30,908 nucleotides of DNA from an uncultured Lachnospiraceae bacterium (lineage in GTDB: Bacteria; Bacillota; Clostridia; Lachnospirales; Lachnospiraceae), in the NCBI GenBank assembly GCA_900539175.1, contig UQAW01000042.1:1-30908 (forward strand). Reading direction: 5' to 3'. Each line of letters begins with the position of its first letter. Position 1 is the stretch's first letter. The translations under genes were made by a program, and so were the position numbers. Shown here piece after piece: positions 1 through 8,529 of this stretch. The notes beneath the pieces were generated by a model. That model made no database searches. It was given only the letters and a program-made list of their open reading frames with translations, and was not told where the DNA came from.

Positions 1-4
1 AGTC

Positions 5-55
5 ATGCTTTTTCATGCAAGCATGAAAAGCATAACCTTTTGACCCTGGTATCAT
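5..55. repeat. hairpin plus dispersed 18-nt repeat, copy 1
   Basis: A near-perfect hairpin (arms 5-18 and 21-33, 2-nt loop) is followed at 38-55 by TTTTGACCCTGGTATCAT. The same 18 bases recur exactly at 8845-8862, again beside a hairpin. This looks like a small dispersed palindromic intergenic repeat; the copy may extend beyond the window edge. No coding capacity is seen in positions 1-85. Confidence 0.55.
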
Positions 56-85
56 CATATTGTTTCTGCTATCTATATTATACAC

Positions 86-125
86 AAAAAGCTGTAAAAT
101 TGAACGTGAATTTTTACAGCTTTTT
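86..125 (-). terminator. second intrinsic terminator after accDA
   Basis: A 14-bp perfect stem (86-99 with 112-125) encloses a 12-nt loop. T-runs flank it on both strands, so it could act in either direction. It lies about 110 bases beyond the accDA stop and backs up the first terminator. A TATAAT-like hexamer follows on the minus strand near 77-82, but no matching -35 or gene is visible before the window ends. Confidence 0.7.
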
Positions 126-178
126 TATCCGTCTTTCTATTCATTCTGATATAATCTTTCCGTGGTGCTATCATCACG

Positions 179-215
179 AAAAGCGGGAAGCCATACCTAC
201 TGGCTTCCCGCTTTT
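179..215 (-). terminator. intrinsic terminator of the fab-acc operon
   Basis: A 15-bp perfect GC-rich stem (179-193 with 201-215) with a 7-nt loop lies 18 bases past the accDA stop. The U-run is short (4) on the minus strand and longer (7) on the plus strand, so it is probably bidirectional. It marks the end of the operon that starts at fabH. Confidence 0.85.
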
Positions 216-232
216 TTTAGCTTATTCGAGTT

Positions 233-1948
233 CTATCGTGTCGTCCCTATCCTGCGAAATCTCTGATACCGATGATCCAGAAGTTTTTCTTCCTCAAGCA
301 TACCATATGTCCGAAGAAATACCGCAATGCCCAAATCCAGTTTTTCCGCAATATTATCGATATTCCCTCTGTTCAGAGGCTCTTTTTCCCGAATCACATG
401 TTCCACGATACCAAGCTTCTTCAGATCCGCCGCCGTCAGTCTCATAATCGCGGCTGCTTCCTTCGCCCGCTTGCTGTCCTTCCACAGGATTGATGCAAAT
501 CCCTCCGGAGAAAGAATCGAATAGATTGCATGTTCCATCATCCACACTTCATCTGCTACCGCAAATGCCAGCGCTCCTCCGCTTCCCCCTTCCCCGATTA
601 CAATGGAAAGCACCGGAACCTTGAGTCCGGACAGCTCATAGATATTTTTTGCGATTGCCTCTCCCTGCCCCCGTTCTTCCGCTTCCAATCCGCAGAAGGC
701 ACCCGGAGTATCCACAAAGCAGATCACCGGACGTCCAAACTTCTCTGCCTGCTTCATCAGCCGCAGGGATTTCCGGTAGCCATCCGGGGAAACCATACCG
801 AAATTCCGGGCAATGGTTTCTTTTGTTCCCTGACCTTTTTCCTGAGCCAGTACCGTAACCGGCTGTCCATGAAAATAAGCAATTCCTCCAATCACTGCAG
901 GATCATCTCTATAATATCGGTCTCCATGCATTTCTACAAAATCCGTAAATAACAAATCAATATAGTCTTTTCCGGTAGGACGCTCTTTATCTCTTGCAAG
1001 CCGAACATGTTCCCAGGCCTCTATCTTCGCTAAGGGTTTATCCTCTTCAAAAATATGACTTGTCATATCTGCCGAAAGTTCTTCCCCGGTTTCTACCGGT
1101 TCATTTTGATGTTGATGCAGGATGAGAGCCAACGTCTCCCGCATCTTCTCTCTTTCCACAATTCCATCCAGAAACCCATGCTCCAGCAAAAACTCGGAAC
1201 GCTGAAATCCTTTCGGCAGTTTCTGTCCAATGGTCTGTTCAATTACCCTTGGTCCTGCAAACCCAATCAAGGCATTGGGCTCTGCCAGAATGATATCACC
1301 CAACATGGCAAAACTGGCAGTCACGCCTCCCGTAGTGGGATCCGTCAGCACACTGATATACAAAAGTCCGGCATCACTGTGGCGTTTCAGAGCCGCAGAC
1401 GTCTTTGCCATCTGCATCAGCGAGACGATCCCCTCCTGCATACGGGCACCGCCGGAACAGGCAAATAAGATGACCGGAAGCCGTTCTTTTGTGGCACGTT
1501 CCACGGCTCTGGCAATCTTCTCTCCTACTGCCTCTCCCATGCTCGCCATCAGAAAACGTCCGTCACAGACGCCAAGAACCACCGGGATTCCATCGATACA
1601 GGCTTTTCCTGTCACAATAGCTTCATCCAGCTTCGTCTTTTGGCGAAGACCATCCAGCTTTTCCGGATATCCCTTATAATGCAGCGGATTCCCAGTCTGG
1701 ATTCCCTGATCCCACTCTTCAAAACTATCCTTGTCTGCGATCATCTCCACCCTGCGGTAGGCATGGACACGGAAATAATTATGACAATGGGGACAAATAT
1801 AATAATTTTTCCGGACATCCTCTACAAACACAGCGGATTTACACGCATTGCACTTTTTCAGAAGTCCTTCCGGAACCTCCGGCACGGCAGCACCCGCTTC
1901 AACCGGAGTCCCTTTTACCGTTCTTTTAAACATCGACTTAAGCTTCAT
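233..1948 (-). CDS. accDA: acetyl-CoA carboxylase carboxyltransferase, fused beta (AccD) and alpha (AccA) subunits
   Basis: Transfers the carboxyl group from carboxybiotin on AccB to acetyl-CoA, giving malonyl-CoA for fatty-acid synthesis in the cytoplasm. The 571-aa protein joins both halves of the enzyme. Residues 1-290 are AccD-like, with a zinc ribbon (C33, C36, C52, C55) and the GGARMQEG motif near 166-173. Residues 305-571 are AccA-like, with EKGQGTKE near 370 and GEGGSGGALAF near 452-462. In E. coli and streptococci these are separate genes. I see no stop or frameshift at the joint, so I read a real fusion. The start at 1948 lies inside the end of accC (11-bp overlap), implying translational coupling; an in-frame ATG at 1933 is an alternative start. 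It is the last gene before the terminators. Confidence 0.95.
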   Translation of the reverse strand: MKLKSMFKRTVKGTPVEAGAAVPEVPEGLLKKCNACKSAVFVEDVRKNYYICPHCHNYFRVHAYRRVEMIADKDSFEEWDQGIQTGNPLHYKGYPEKLDGLRQKTKLDEAIVTGKACIDGIPVVLGVCDGRFLMASMGEAVGEKIARAVERATKERLPVILFACSGGARMQEGIVSLMQMAKTSAALKRHSDAGLLYISVLTDPTTGGVTASFAMLGDIILAEPNALIGFAGPRVIEQTIGQKLPKGFQRSEFLLEHGFLDGIVEREKMRETLALILHQHQNEPVETGEELSADMTSHIFEEDKPLAKIEAWEHVRLARDKERPTGKDYIDLLFTDFVEMHGDRYYRDDPAVIGGIAYFHGQPVTVLAQEKGQGTKETIARNFGMVSPDGYRKSLRLMKQAEKFGRPVICFVDTPGAFCGLEAEERGQGEAIAKNIYELSGLKVPVLSIVIGEGGSGGALAFAVADEVWMMEHAIYSILSPEGFASILWKDSKRAKEAAAIMRLTAADLKKLGIVEHVIREKEPLNRGNIDNIAEKLDLGIAVFLRTYGMLEEEKLLDHRYQRFRRIGTTR

Positions 1949-3302
1949 TTACATTCACTCCCGCAATCACATGGGTATTCAGGAACTCTATATCAATCTT
2001 ACCCGCCTGATAATCCGGATCTTTCAAAATCTCAAACTGGTAATCCACATTCGTATCAATTCCTTCAATAATCACTTCACCCAGGGCACTTTGCATCTTG
2101 GCGATGGCATCCGCCCGGTTCTCTCCATGGACAATCAACTTTACCAACATGGAATCATAATAAGGGGGCACCTGATAGCCGTCATAAATCGCAGTATCTA
2201 CGCGGATTCCCTGTCCGCCCGGCAGATGCAGCCCTGTAATCGTCCCCGGCGACGGACGAAAATGCTTCCACGGATTCTCTGCATTGATGCGGCATTCAAT
2301 CGCATGCCCCTGAATCTGCACATCCTCCTGTGTCATTGTAAGAGGCAGACCCGATGCGATCCTGATCTGTTCTTTTATCAGATCCAGCCCTGTCACCCAC
2401 TCAGTAACCGGATGTTCCACCTGAATTCTGGTATTCATCTCCATAAAATAGAACGTTTCGTTTTTCTCCAACAGAAATTCAATGGTTCCTGCATTGACAT
2501 AAGATGCAGCCTTTGCAGCTTTCACAGCGGCCTCTCCCATCTTTTGACGCAGCTCTTCAGATATCACAACCGACGGGGACTCCTCGATCATCTTCTGGTG
2601 GTTTCTCTGAATGGAACAATCACGCTCTCCAAGATGAATCACATGCCCCTGACTGTCAGCCAGTATCTGAAACTCAATATGGCGGGGATGTTCCACAAAG
2701 TGTTCCATATACATCGTTCCGTCACCGAAAGCAATCTGTGCCTCTTTCTGGGCTGTCTGAAATGCCAGCGCGAATTCCTCCGGCGTATAGGCGGTACGCA
2801 TTCCCTTGCCGCCGCCGCCCAAAGCCGCCTTTATGATCACCGGATACCCGATCTTCTGCGCTTCCCGGGCACCGGCTTCCACATCATAAACAGGCTCATT
2901 GGTTCCCGGAATTACCGGAACCCCGGCCGCCACCATGGTATTTCTGGCAACCTGCTTGTTCCCCAGATTACGGATAATCTCCGAACCGGGACCTACAAAT
3001 GTCACATTGCATTTCTCACAGAATTCCGCAAACCGGGCATTTTCAGAGAGAAAACCAAAACCCGGATGAATGGCATCCGCTCCGGACACAAGCGTTGCGC
3101 TCATAATTCGTTCCATATTCAGATAACTTTCTGCGGATGGTCCCGGTCCGATACAGACCGCCTCGTCTGCAAGCTGTGTATGCAGACTCTCCTTATCCGC
3201 CTCCGAGTAGACCGCCACAGTCTCAATTCCCATCTCTCTGCAGGCACGGATAATCCGTACCGCAATCTCGCCTCGATTGGCAATCAATAACTTTCGAATC
3301 AT
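1938..3302 (-). CDS. accC: biotin carboxylase subunit of acetyl-CoA carboxylase
   Basis: Carboxylates the biotin on AccB using ATP and bicarbonate, the first half-reaction of acetyl-CoA carboxylase. The 454-aa length fits the family (about 450). Visible landmarks are the N-terminal RKLLIANRGEIAVRI signature, the glycine-rich ATP loop GGGGKGMR (162-169), and the EMNTRIQVEHPVTE active-site stretch (288-301) containing the conserved Glu and Arg. The gene starts 11 bases after the fabZ stop and overlaps accDA, so it sits within one transcript. It lacks the extra domains of pyruvate carboxylase, and its neighbours fix the assignment to fatty-acid synthesis. Confidence 0.97.
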   Translation of the reverse strand: MIRKLLIANRGEIAVRIIRACREMGIETVAVYSEADKESLHTQLADEAVCIGPGPSAESYLNMERIMSATLVSGADAIHPGFGFLSENARFAEFCEKCNVTFVGPGSEIIRNLGNKQVARNTMVAAGVPVIPGTNEPVYDVEAGAREAQKIGYPVIIKAALGGGGKGMRTAYTPEEFALAFQTAQKEAQIAFGDGTMYMEHFVEHPRHIEFQILADSQGHVIHLGERDCSIQRNHQKMIEESPSVVISEELRQKMGEAAVKAAKAASYVNAGTIEFLLEKNETFYFMEMNTRIQVEHPVTEWVTGLDLIKEQIRIASGLPLTMTQEDVQIQGHAIECRINAENPWKHFRPSPGTITGLHLPGGQGIRVDTAIYDGYQVPPYYDSMLVKLIVHGENRADAIAKMQSALGEVIIEGIDTNVDYQFEILKDPDYQAGKIDIEFLNTHVIAGVNVNEA

Positions 3303-3313
3303 ATTCTCACCTT

Positions 3314-3742
3314 TTATCCGACCATAAATGTCAATTCTGCTTTCACTACAACCTTGCCGTCCACGGACGCTGTTGCTTCCCCGACTCCAACCGGTCCCTT
3401 TTGTTTGATAATTCTGGTTTCCAGACGCAATTTATCACCGGGAACTACCTTTCCTTTAAAACGACATTTGTCAATTCCTCCAAAATAAGCGATTTTCCCC
3501 CTATTTTCCGGTTTAGACAGAATCGCAACGGCACCAGTCTGTGCCAAAGCCTCCACAATCAACACACCCGGCATCACCGGCTCCTGCGGAAAGTGTCCCT
3601 GAAAAAAATCTTCCCGGAAGGTCACACATTTATAACCCACAGCAAACACTCCAGGTTCATAATCCTCAATACAATCCACCAACAAAAATGGATGGCGGTG
3701 CGGCAGGATTTCCTCAATCTGCTTCACATTCAAACAATTCAT
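3314..3742 (-). CDS. fabZ: 3-hydroxyacyl-ACP dehydratase
   Basis: Dehydrates 3-hydroxyacyl-ACP to trans-2-enoyl-ACP in each elongation cycle. The 142-aa hot-dog fold protein carries the family motifs LPHRHPFLLVD (13-23) and GHFPxxPVMPGVLIVEALAQ, with the expected catalytic His50 and Glu64. It lies between accB and accC with 11-base gaps on each side. No fabM, fabA or second dehydratase is present in the window, so the route to unsaturated fatty acids is not evident here. A FabN-like isomerase activity cannot be excluded from sequence alone. Confidence 0.95.
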   Translation of the reverse strand: MNCLNVKQIEEILPHRHPFLLVDCIEDYEPGVFAVGYKCVTFREDFFQGHFPQEPVMPGVLIVEALAQTGAVAILSKPENRGKIAYFGGIDKCRFKGKVVPGDKLRLETRIIKQKGPVGVGEATASVDGKVVVKAELTFMVG

Positions 3743-3753
3743 CTTCCATCCTC

Positions 3754-4233
3754 CTATACAATCCGGAACAGGGACTGTCCATACTCAACGGCTTCCCCAT
3801 TCGCAACATAAATTTCTGCAATCTCACCTTCAAGCTCGCTCTCAATCTCGTTCATCAGCTTCATCGCTTCCACGATTGCAAGCACCTGTCCCTTCTTTAC
3901 CCGATCGCCCACCTTCACAAAAGGCTGTGCATCTTCTGAAGGCGCTGCATAAAAGGTACCTACCAGAGGAGATTTCACCAGACTTCCCTTCGGCTCTGTT
4001 GTCTCACCATTCTGTGCAGCGTTTGCAGTTCCAACCGATATCCCCCCTGCCAGAGGCATATCACCTGCTGCAGGAACCACTGCCTGTGCAGACATATCCA
4101 CACCCGATACTGCGATCGTCTGCACTTTTCCACATTTCATGGAAAGTTTCAGATCCTCTGTCTCGTACTGAAAAGAAGTCAACTTTGAATCGGACACATG
4201 ATCAATCAATGCCAGAATCTGTTCAAATTCCAT
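3754..4233 (-). CDS. accB: biotin carboxyl carrier protein of acetyl-CoA carboxylase
   Basis: Carries biotin between the AccC and AccDA active sites. The 159-aa protein has an N-terminal dimerisation or assembly region (1-35), an Ala/Pro/Gly-rich flexible linker (about 40-80), and a C-terminal biotinyl domain with the EAMKLMN motif. The biotinylated lysine is K125. It starts 15 bases after the fabF stop and is followed by fabZ after 11 bases, so the genes are tightly packed. The order fabF-accB-fabZ-accC matches the streptococcal fab cluster. The biotin ligase gene is not in the window. Confidence 0.95.
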   Translation of the reverse strand: MEFEQILALIDHVSDSKLTSFQYETEDLKLSMKCGKVQTIAVSGVDMSAQAVVPAAGDMPLAGGISVGTANAAQNGETTEPKGSLVKSPLVGTFYAAPSEDAQPFVKVGDRVKKGQVLAIVEAMKLMNEIESELEGEIAEIYVANGEAVEYGQSLFRIV

Positions 4234-4248
4234 CCTTCGTCTCCTCCT

Positions 4249-5487
4249 TTAACCTTCATACTTCTTAACTAACAGTGTGGCATTATGACCGCCGAATCCG
4301 AGAGAATTACTCATAGCATAGTGAACCTCCTGACAAACCGGAGCTCCAATCACATAATCCAGATCCAGTTCCTCATCTGCCTTGGTTGTTCCCACCGTCT
4401 GATGGATAAATCCATCTTGAATGGACTTTACGCACACAACGAATTCCACTCCTCCGGCAGCTCCCAACAGATGTCCGATCATAGACTTTGTAGAATTAAT
4501 CTTTACCTTTTTCGCTGCCTCTCCAAACGCCGCTTTGATTGCTCTCGTCTCAAACAAATCATTGTAATGGGTACTGGTTCCATGGGCATTGATATAATCC
4601 ACATCCTCCGGACTTACTCCTGCCTCCTTCATGGCATCCTCCATCGCTCTTGCAGCACCGCTTCCATCCTCAATCGGAGACGTAATATGATAAGCATCCG
4701 CTGTAGCGCCATATCCCACAACTTCCGCAAGAATCCGGGCGCCGCGTGCCTTCGCATGTTCCAGTTCCTCCAGAATCACAATTCCGGCGCCCTCTCCCAT
4801 AACAAATCCACTTCTTTCTTTGTCAAAAGGAATCGAAGCCCGCATCGGATCTTCACTTGCCGTAAGCGCCGTAAGACTGGTAAACCCTGCCACTCCAATG
4901 GGACATACCGAGCCTTCTGTACCACCTGCGATCATCACTTCCGCATCCCCATACTGAATCGCACGATACGCATCTCCGATACAATGGGTCCCGGATGCAC
5001 ATGCCGTCACCACATTGGTACATTTCCCTCTGGCTCCTGTCGCAATAGACACATTTCCCGCCGCCATATTCGTAATCATCTTCGGCACCAGCAAAGGATC
5101 CACCCTGGATGGTCCCTTATCCAACAATCTCTGCTCTTCCCGTTCCATAGACTGCAGACTGCCTATACCAGACCCCACAATCACACCAACCCGGAACGGA
5201 TCTTCTTTCTCCATATCAATTCCGGCATCCTTCAAAGCCTCCAAAGAAGCCGCCACCGCATACTGCGAAAACAACTCCATCCGCTTCGCCGACTTAAAAT
5301 CCATATGCTCCTTAGCCACAAACCCCTTTACTTCCGCAGCCAATTTCACCTTATATTCAGAAGTATCAAACTTCGTAATCTCACCAATTCCAACCTTCCC
5401 GGCCTTAATCCCGTTCCAAAAAGATTCCACATCATTCCCAATCGGCGTAATCGCCCCAAGTCCCGTCACCACAACTCGTCTCTTCAT
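4249..5487 (-). CDS. fabF: beta-ketoacyl-ACP synthase II
   Basis: Condenses malonyl-ACP with acyl-ACP to extend the chain by two carbons. With the start chosen here the protein is 412 aa and shows the Cys-His-His triad: C163 in TACASGTHC, H302 in NAHGTSTHYND and H339 in STKSMIGHLLGAAG. The reading frame opens upstream with a TTG at 5505, but that codon lies within the GGAGG ribosome site, and the ATG at 5487 begins the conserved MKRRVVVTGLG. About 400 bases separate it from fabG, including the large palindrome at 5636-5878. This is the only wide gap in the operon, so fabF and the acc genes may be expressed at a different level from the upstream genes. Confidence 0.96.
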   Translation of the reverse strand: MKRRVVVTGLGAITPIGNDVESFWNGIKAGKVGIGEITKFDTSEYKVKLAAEVKGFVAKEHMDFKSAKRMELFSQYAVAASLEALKDAGIDMEKEDPFRVGVIVGSGIGSLQSMEREEQRLLDKGPSRVDPLLVPKMITNMAAGNVSIATGARGKCTNVVTACASGTHCIGDAYRAIQYGDAEVMIAGGTEGSVCPIGVAGFTSLTALTASEDPMRASIPFDKERSGFVMGEGAGIVILEELEHAKARGARILAEVVGYGATADAYHITSPIEDGSGAARAMEDAMKEAGVSPEDVDYINAHGTSTHYNDLFETRAIKAAFGEAAKKVKINSTKSMIGHLLGAAGGVEFVVCVKSIQDGFIHQTVGTTKADEELDLDYVIGAPVCQEVHYAMSNSLGFGGHNATLLVKKYEG

Positions 5488-5498
5488 AATTTCACAAA

Positions 5499-5503
5499 CC
5501 TCC
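5499..5503 (-). promoter_or_regulatory. ribosome binding site that sets the fabF start
   Basis: GGAGG lies 11 bases before the ATG at 5487. It overlaps the upstream in-frame TTG at 5505, which therefore cannot be the start. This shortens FabF by six residues relative to the longest open frame. Confidence 0.8.
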
Positions 5504-5635
5504 AACTAAACTCAACCCCCGACCCCAATCCTGATGTACCTATATATTCACATTTTAATACACTGAACCTCTGAAAATTAAGTTTCCACACCATTACACA
5601 CAAACTTCCCGTCTTAAACCACCTACCGTACTGCA

Positions 5636-5878
5636 GCCGGGAGTCAAAACCCCTCGCCGCTTGAATGGAACACGGCACTCTTGCCTTTGCAGGAATCTTA
5701 GAACATCTTAGGCTCTTGAATTTTGCGTTATGCCCCCAAATAAAACTGTCTGAGCGAAGCGAGTTTTTTATTTGGGGGCATGCTTTTAGCAAAATTCAAG
5801 AACCTTAGATGTTCTTAGTTTCCGAAACCGCAAGAACGCCGTGTTCCATTCAAGCGGCGAGGGGTTTTGACTCCCGGC
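5636..5878. repeat. 243-bp near-palindrome between fabG and fabF
   Basis: The outer arms, 5636-5676 and 5838-5878, are exact reverse complements over 41 bp. The inner sequence continues as a diverged inverted repeat. A perfect 16-bp core stem (5730-5745 with 5766-5781, TGCCCCCAAAT type) surrounds a 20-nt loop containing TGAGCGAAGCGAG. The element begins 5 bases after the fabG stop. On the minus-strand transcript it would fold into one very long hairpin, with T-rich runs flanking the core stem. It could be a transposable palindromic element, a partial terminator or an RNase processing site. No ORF inside it is credible. Confidence 0.9.
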
Positions 5879-5883
5879 ACTTC

Positions 5884-6624
5884 TTACATCGACATTCCGC
5901 CGTCTACGCTTAGGATTTGTCCGGTGATGTATCTTGCTCCGTCTGATGCCAGAAATGCCGCCGTCTTAGCGATATCCTCCGGTTTTCCAAAACTTCCCAT
6001 TGGAATCATTTTGGCAGTATTCTCTTTCACACGTTCGGAAAGCACATCTGTCATATCTGTTTCTATAAAGCCCGGGGCAATGGCATTGACTGTCACACCC
6101 CGGGAAGCCAGCTCCTTCGCCGCCGACTTCGTAAGACCGATCACACCAGCCTTGGAAGCCGCATAATTTGCCTGTCCTGCATTTCCGCAGATACCAACGA
6201 CAGAAGCCATATTAATGATCCTTCCGCTGCGTTGTTTCAACATCTGACGGGATACCTGGCGGATACAGTTGAACGTTCCCTTCAGATTCACATGGATGAC
6301 TTTGTCAAAATCCTCTTCACTCATCCGCATCAACAGCCCGTCTTTTGTAATTCCTGCATTATTGACAAGAATATCTACTCTTCCATATGTTTTGATCACC
6401 TGCGCAAAAAAGTCTTCGCAGGCCTTATAATCTGTAACATTACACTGTAAGATGATGGACTCTCCACCTTCTGCTGCAATTTGGGCCTGTACTTCCTCTG
6501 CTTTTTCCTTAGACCCGTTATAATTAATAACGACAAATGCACCCGTTCTCGCCAGTTCCAATGCAATTGCTCTTCCTATGCCTCTGGAGGCACCCGTCAC
6601 GACTGCTATTTTCTTATCTGCCAT
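5884..6624 (-). CDS. fabG: 3-oxoacyl-ACP reductase
   Basis: NADPH-dependent reduction of 3-ketoacyl-ACP to 3-hydroxyacyl-ACP. This short-chain dehydrogenase of 246 aa has the Rossmann motif GASRGIG (11-17), the NNAG motif (88-91), and the Ser141-Tyr154-Lys158 catalytic set in the order typical of FabG. The frame can be read from an ATG at 6639, but that ATG lies in the AGGAG ribosome site. The ATG at 6624 is 7 bases downstream and begins MADKKIAVVTG, so I use it. It follows fabD after 18 bases and ends 5 bases before the long palindrome. Confidence 0.96.
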   Translation of the reverse strand: MADKKIAVVTGASRGIGRAIALELARTGAFVVINYNGSKEKAEEVQAQIAAEGGESIILQCNVTDYKACEDFFAQVIKTYGRVDILVNNAGITKDGLLMRMSEEDFDKVIHVNLKGTFNCIRQVSRQMLKQRSGRIINMASVVGICGNAGQANYAASKAGVIGLTKSAAKELASRGVTVNAIAPGFIETDMTDVLSERVKENTAKMIPMGSFGKPEDIAKTAAFLASDGARYITGQILSVDGGMSM

Positions 6625-6631
6625 GCTTATG

Positions 6632-6636
6632 CTCCT
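6632..6636 (-). promoter_or_regulatory. ribosome binding site that sets the fabG start
   Basis: AGGAG lies 7 bases before the ATG at 6624 and overlaps the alternative upstream ATG at 6639. The downstream start is therefore preferred. Confidence 0.8.
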
Positions 6637-6642
6637 CATTCT

Positions 6643-7566
6643 CTAATTCAGAATTGATGAAATCACTTTCTCTACATCTTCTACCGTCTGGATGTTATAT
6701 ACTTTTACATCCCGGTTAATTTTTCTCATAAATCCGGCTAAAGTCTTACCCGGTCCGATTTCCACAAAGGTATCCACCCCGGATACAATCATGTGTTCAA
6801 CACTCTGCTGCCACCGCACGGAAGAGGAAATCTGCTTTGCCAACAGCCCCTTCGTCTCTGCAGAATCCGTCACATATTCTCCTGTAACATTGGTAACGTA
6901 AGGAATTGTAAGTGCTGACCATTCTACTTTTTCAAGTTCTCCTGCAAGTTCTTCTCCTGCCGTTTCAAGCATCGCTGAATGGAAGGGACCGCTTACGTTC
7001 AGCGAAATCACTTTTCTTGCACCTGCGTCTTTCAACTTTTTTGATGCCTCTTCCACAGCTGCTTTTGCACCGGTAATCACAACCTGTCCCGGACAATTAT
7101 AATTTGCAATGCTCACTCCTTGTATGGAATCTGTCACTGCCTCAATCTGTGCTCCGTCCAGACCCATAACCGCAGCCATGCTTCCCTGTCCTGCCGGAAC
7201 AGCCTGCTCCATCAGGATACCTCTCTTACGCACGGTAGTAATGGCGTCTTTCAGGCTCATGCCGCCTGCTGCCTCGATGGCACAGTATTCTCCAAGACTC
7301 AGACCCGCTGTCACATTGGGGTGAAGTCCTTTCTCTTCCACAACTTTTTCCATTGCCAGACACGTAGTCACCAACGCCGCCTGAGTATACTCCGTCAGAT
7401 CCAATTTATCATTTTTTTCAAAACAGAGGGCTTTCATATCTAGTCCCAACCACGTACTCACTGAATCGTATACTGTCTTTGCCGTCTCAAAAGTATCATA
7501 AAAATCTTTTCCCATCCCGGCCTTCTGTGCGCCCTGTCCCGGAAAGATAAACGCTGTCTTACTCAT
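6643..7566 (-). CDS. fabD: malonyl-CoA:ACP transacylase
   Basis: Moves the malonyl group from CoA to the ACP phosphopantetheine arm. The 307-aa length is normal. The N-terminal FPGQGAQ (8-14), the nucleophile Ser90 in GLSLGEY and the catalytic His196 in GPFHSAML are all visible. Its start overlaps the fabK stop by 8 bases, so the two are probably translationally coupled. It lies between the enoyl reductase and the ketoacyl reductase, as in streptococci. Confidence 0.96.
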   Translation of the reverse strand: MSKTAFIFPGQGAQKAGMGKDFYDTFETAKTVYDSVSTWLGLDMKALCFEKNDKLDLTEYTQAALVTTCLAMEKVVEEKGLHPNVTAGLSLGEYCAIEAAGGMSLKDAITTVRKRGILMEQAVPAGQGSMAAVMGLDGAQIEAVTDSIQGVSIANYNCPGQVVITGAKAAVEEASKKLKDAGARKVISLNVSGPFHSAMLETAGEELAGELEKVEWSALTIPYVTNVTGEYVTDSAETKGLLAKQISSSVRWQQSVEHMIVSGVDTFVEIGPGKTLAGFMRKINRDVKVYNIQTVEDVEKVISSILN

Positions 7567-8497
7567 AAATTCCGGTTCCTTTCAACAATTCATTTGTCTC
7601 TTTCACCAATTTCTGAATCAACTGTTCACAGGTCATCTGTTCCTTCACAAGTCCTGCACTTTGTCCTGCCATTACGCTTCCTGTGGTCACATCTCCGTCC
7701 ACAACTGCTCTTCGCAGGCCGCCCAGTGTCAGAAGCTCAAGTTCCTCAAATGGAACACCCTCCGCTTCCTTCTTCAGGTATTCCTTTGTCATCTGATTGC
7801 GGAGCGCCCGCACCGGATGTCCTGTAGTACGTCCGGTTACTTTTGTATCAATATCCTTTGCTTTCACAATACAATTCTTATAATTTTCATGAACCTGCGA
7901 TTCTCTTGTCACCACAAAACAAGTTCCCATCTGGACCGCTTTCGCTCCCAGCATAAATGCCGCCGCAATTCCCCGTCCGTCTGCAATTCCGCCTGCTGCA
8001 ATCACCGGAATTTTCACAGCATCTACAACCTGAGGTACCAGTACCATCGTTGTCGTCTCTCCGATATGACCACCGGACTCTGTTCCCTCTGCTACCACGG
8101 CATCTGCTCCGCACCGTTCCATACGCTTAGCCAGAGCAACGGAGGCAACTACCGGAATCACCTTTACTCCGGCTTCTTTCCACATCTTCATATATTTCTC
8201 CGGATTTCCGGCACCGGTAGTAACCACCTTAACGCCTTCTTCCACGATAACCTTTGCCACTTCATCGGCATAAGGACTCATCAGCATAATATTGACGCCA
8301 AATGGCTTATCCGTCAGTTCCTTTGCTTTCTGCACCTGCTCCCGCACCCATTCTGCCGGAGCGCTTGCTGCTCCGATCAGTCCAAGTCCTCCTGCCTCCG
8401 ATACAGCCGCTGCCAGATGATACTCTGCCACCCATGCCATACCACCCTGAATAATCGGGTATTCGATCCCCAGTAATTCGGTGATTTCCGTCTTCAT
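7559..8497 (-). CDS. fabK: enoyl-ACP reductase II (FMN-dependent)
   Basis: Carries out the last reduction of each elongation cycle. The 312-aa protein is of the nitronate monooxygenase-like TIM-barrel family, unrelated to FabI. It shows the N-terminal YPIIQGGMAW, a GTESGGHIG flavin phosphate region around 138-146, and AAGGIADGRG around 167-176. No fabI is present, so this is the only enoyl reductase seen. Gene position between acpP and fabD is that of pneumococcal fabK, which separates it from 2-nitropropane dioxygenase relatives. An AGGAGG site precedes the ATG by about 9 bases. Confidence 0.94.
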   Translation of the reverse strand: MKTEITELLGIEYPIIQGGMAWVAEYHLAAAVSEAGGLGLIGAASAPAEWVREQVQKAKELTDKPFGVNIMLMSPYADEVAKVIVEEGVKVVTTGAGNPEKYMKMWKEAGVKVIPVVASVALAKRMERCGADAVVAEGTESGGHIGETTTMVLVPQVVDAVKIPVIAAGGIADGRGIAAAFMLGAKAVQMGTCFVVTRESQVHENYKNCIVKAKDIDTKVTGRTTGHPVRALRNQMTKEYLKKEAEGVPFEELELLTLGGLRRAVVDGDVTTGSVMAGQSAGLVKEQMTCEQLIQKLVKETNELLKGTGIYE

Positions 8498-8529
8498 TCC
8501 CTTTTGCCTCCTGATTTCTGAACAAGTCC

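Noticed and set aside
40..447. Plus-strand open frame of 135 codons over the left edge and accDA 3' end
   Set aside because: It runs through two terminator hairpins and antisense to accDA, with no ribosome site or recognisable protein features.
1848..3290. Plus-strand open frame of 480 codons
   Set aside because: It lies wholly antisense to accC and accDA, whose motifs are unmistakable. Its composition (His-, Ile- and Arg-rich) is typical of a shadow frame.
4285..5574. Plus-strand open frame of 429 codons
   Set aside because: Antisense to fabF, with shadow-like composition and no family motifs.
5484..5792. Minus-strand ORF of 102 codons between fabG and fabF
   Set aside because: Half of it is one arm of the 243-bp palindrome. 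It has no ribosome site and no recognisable domain.
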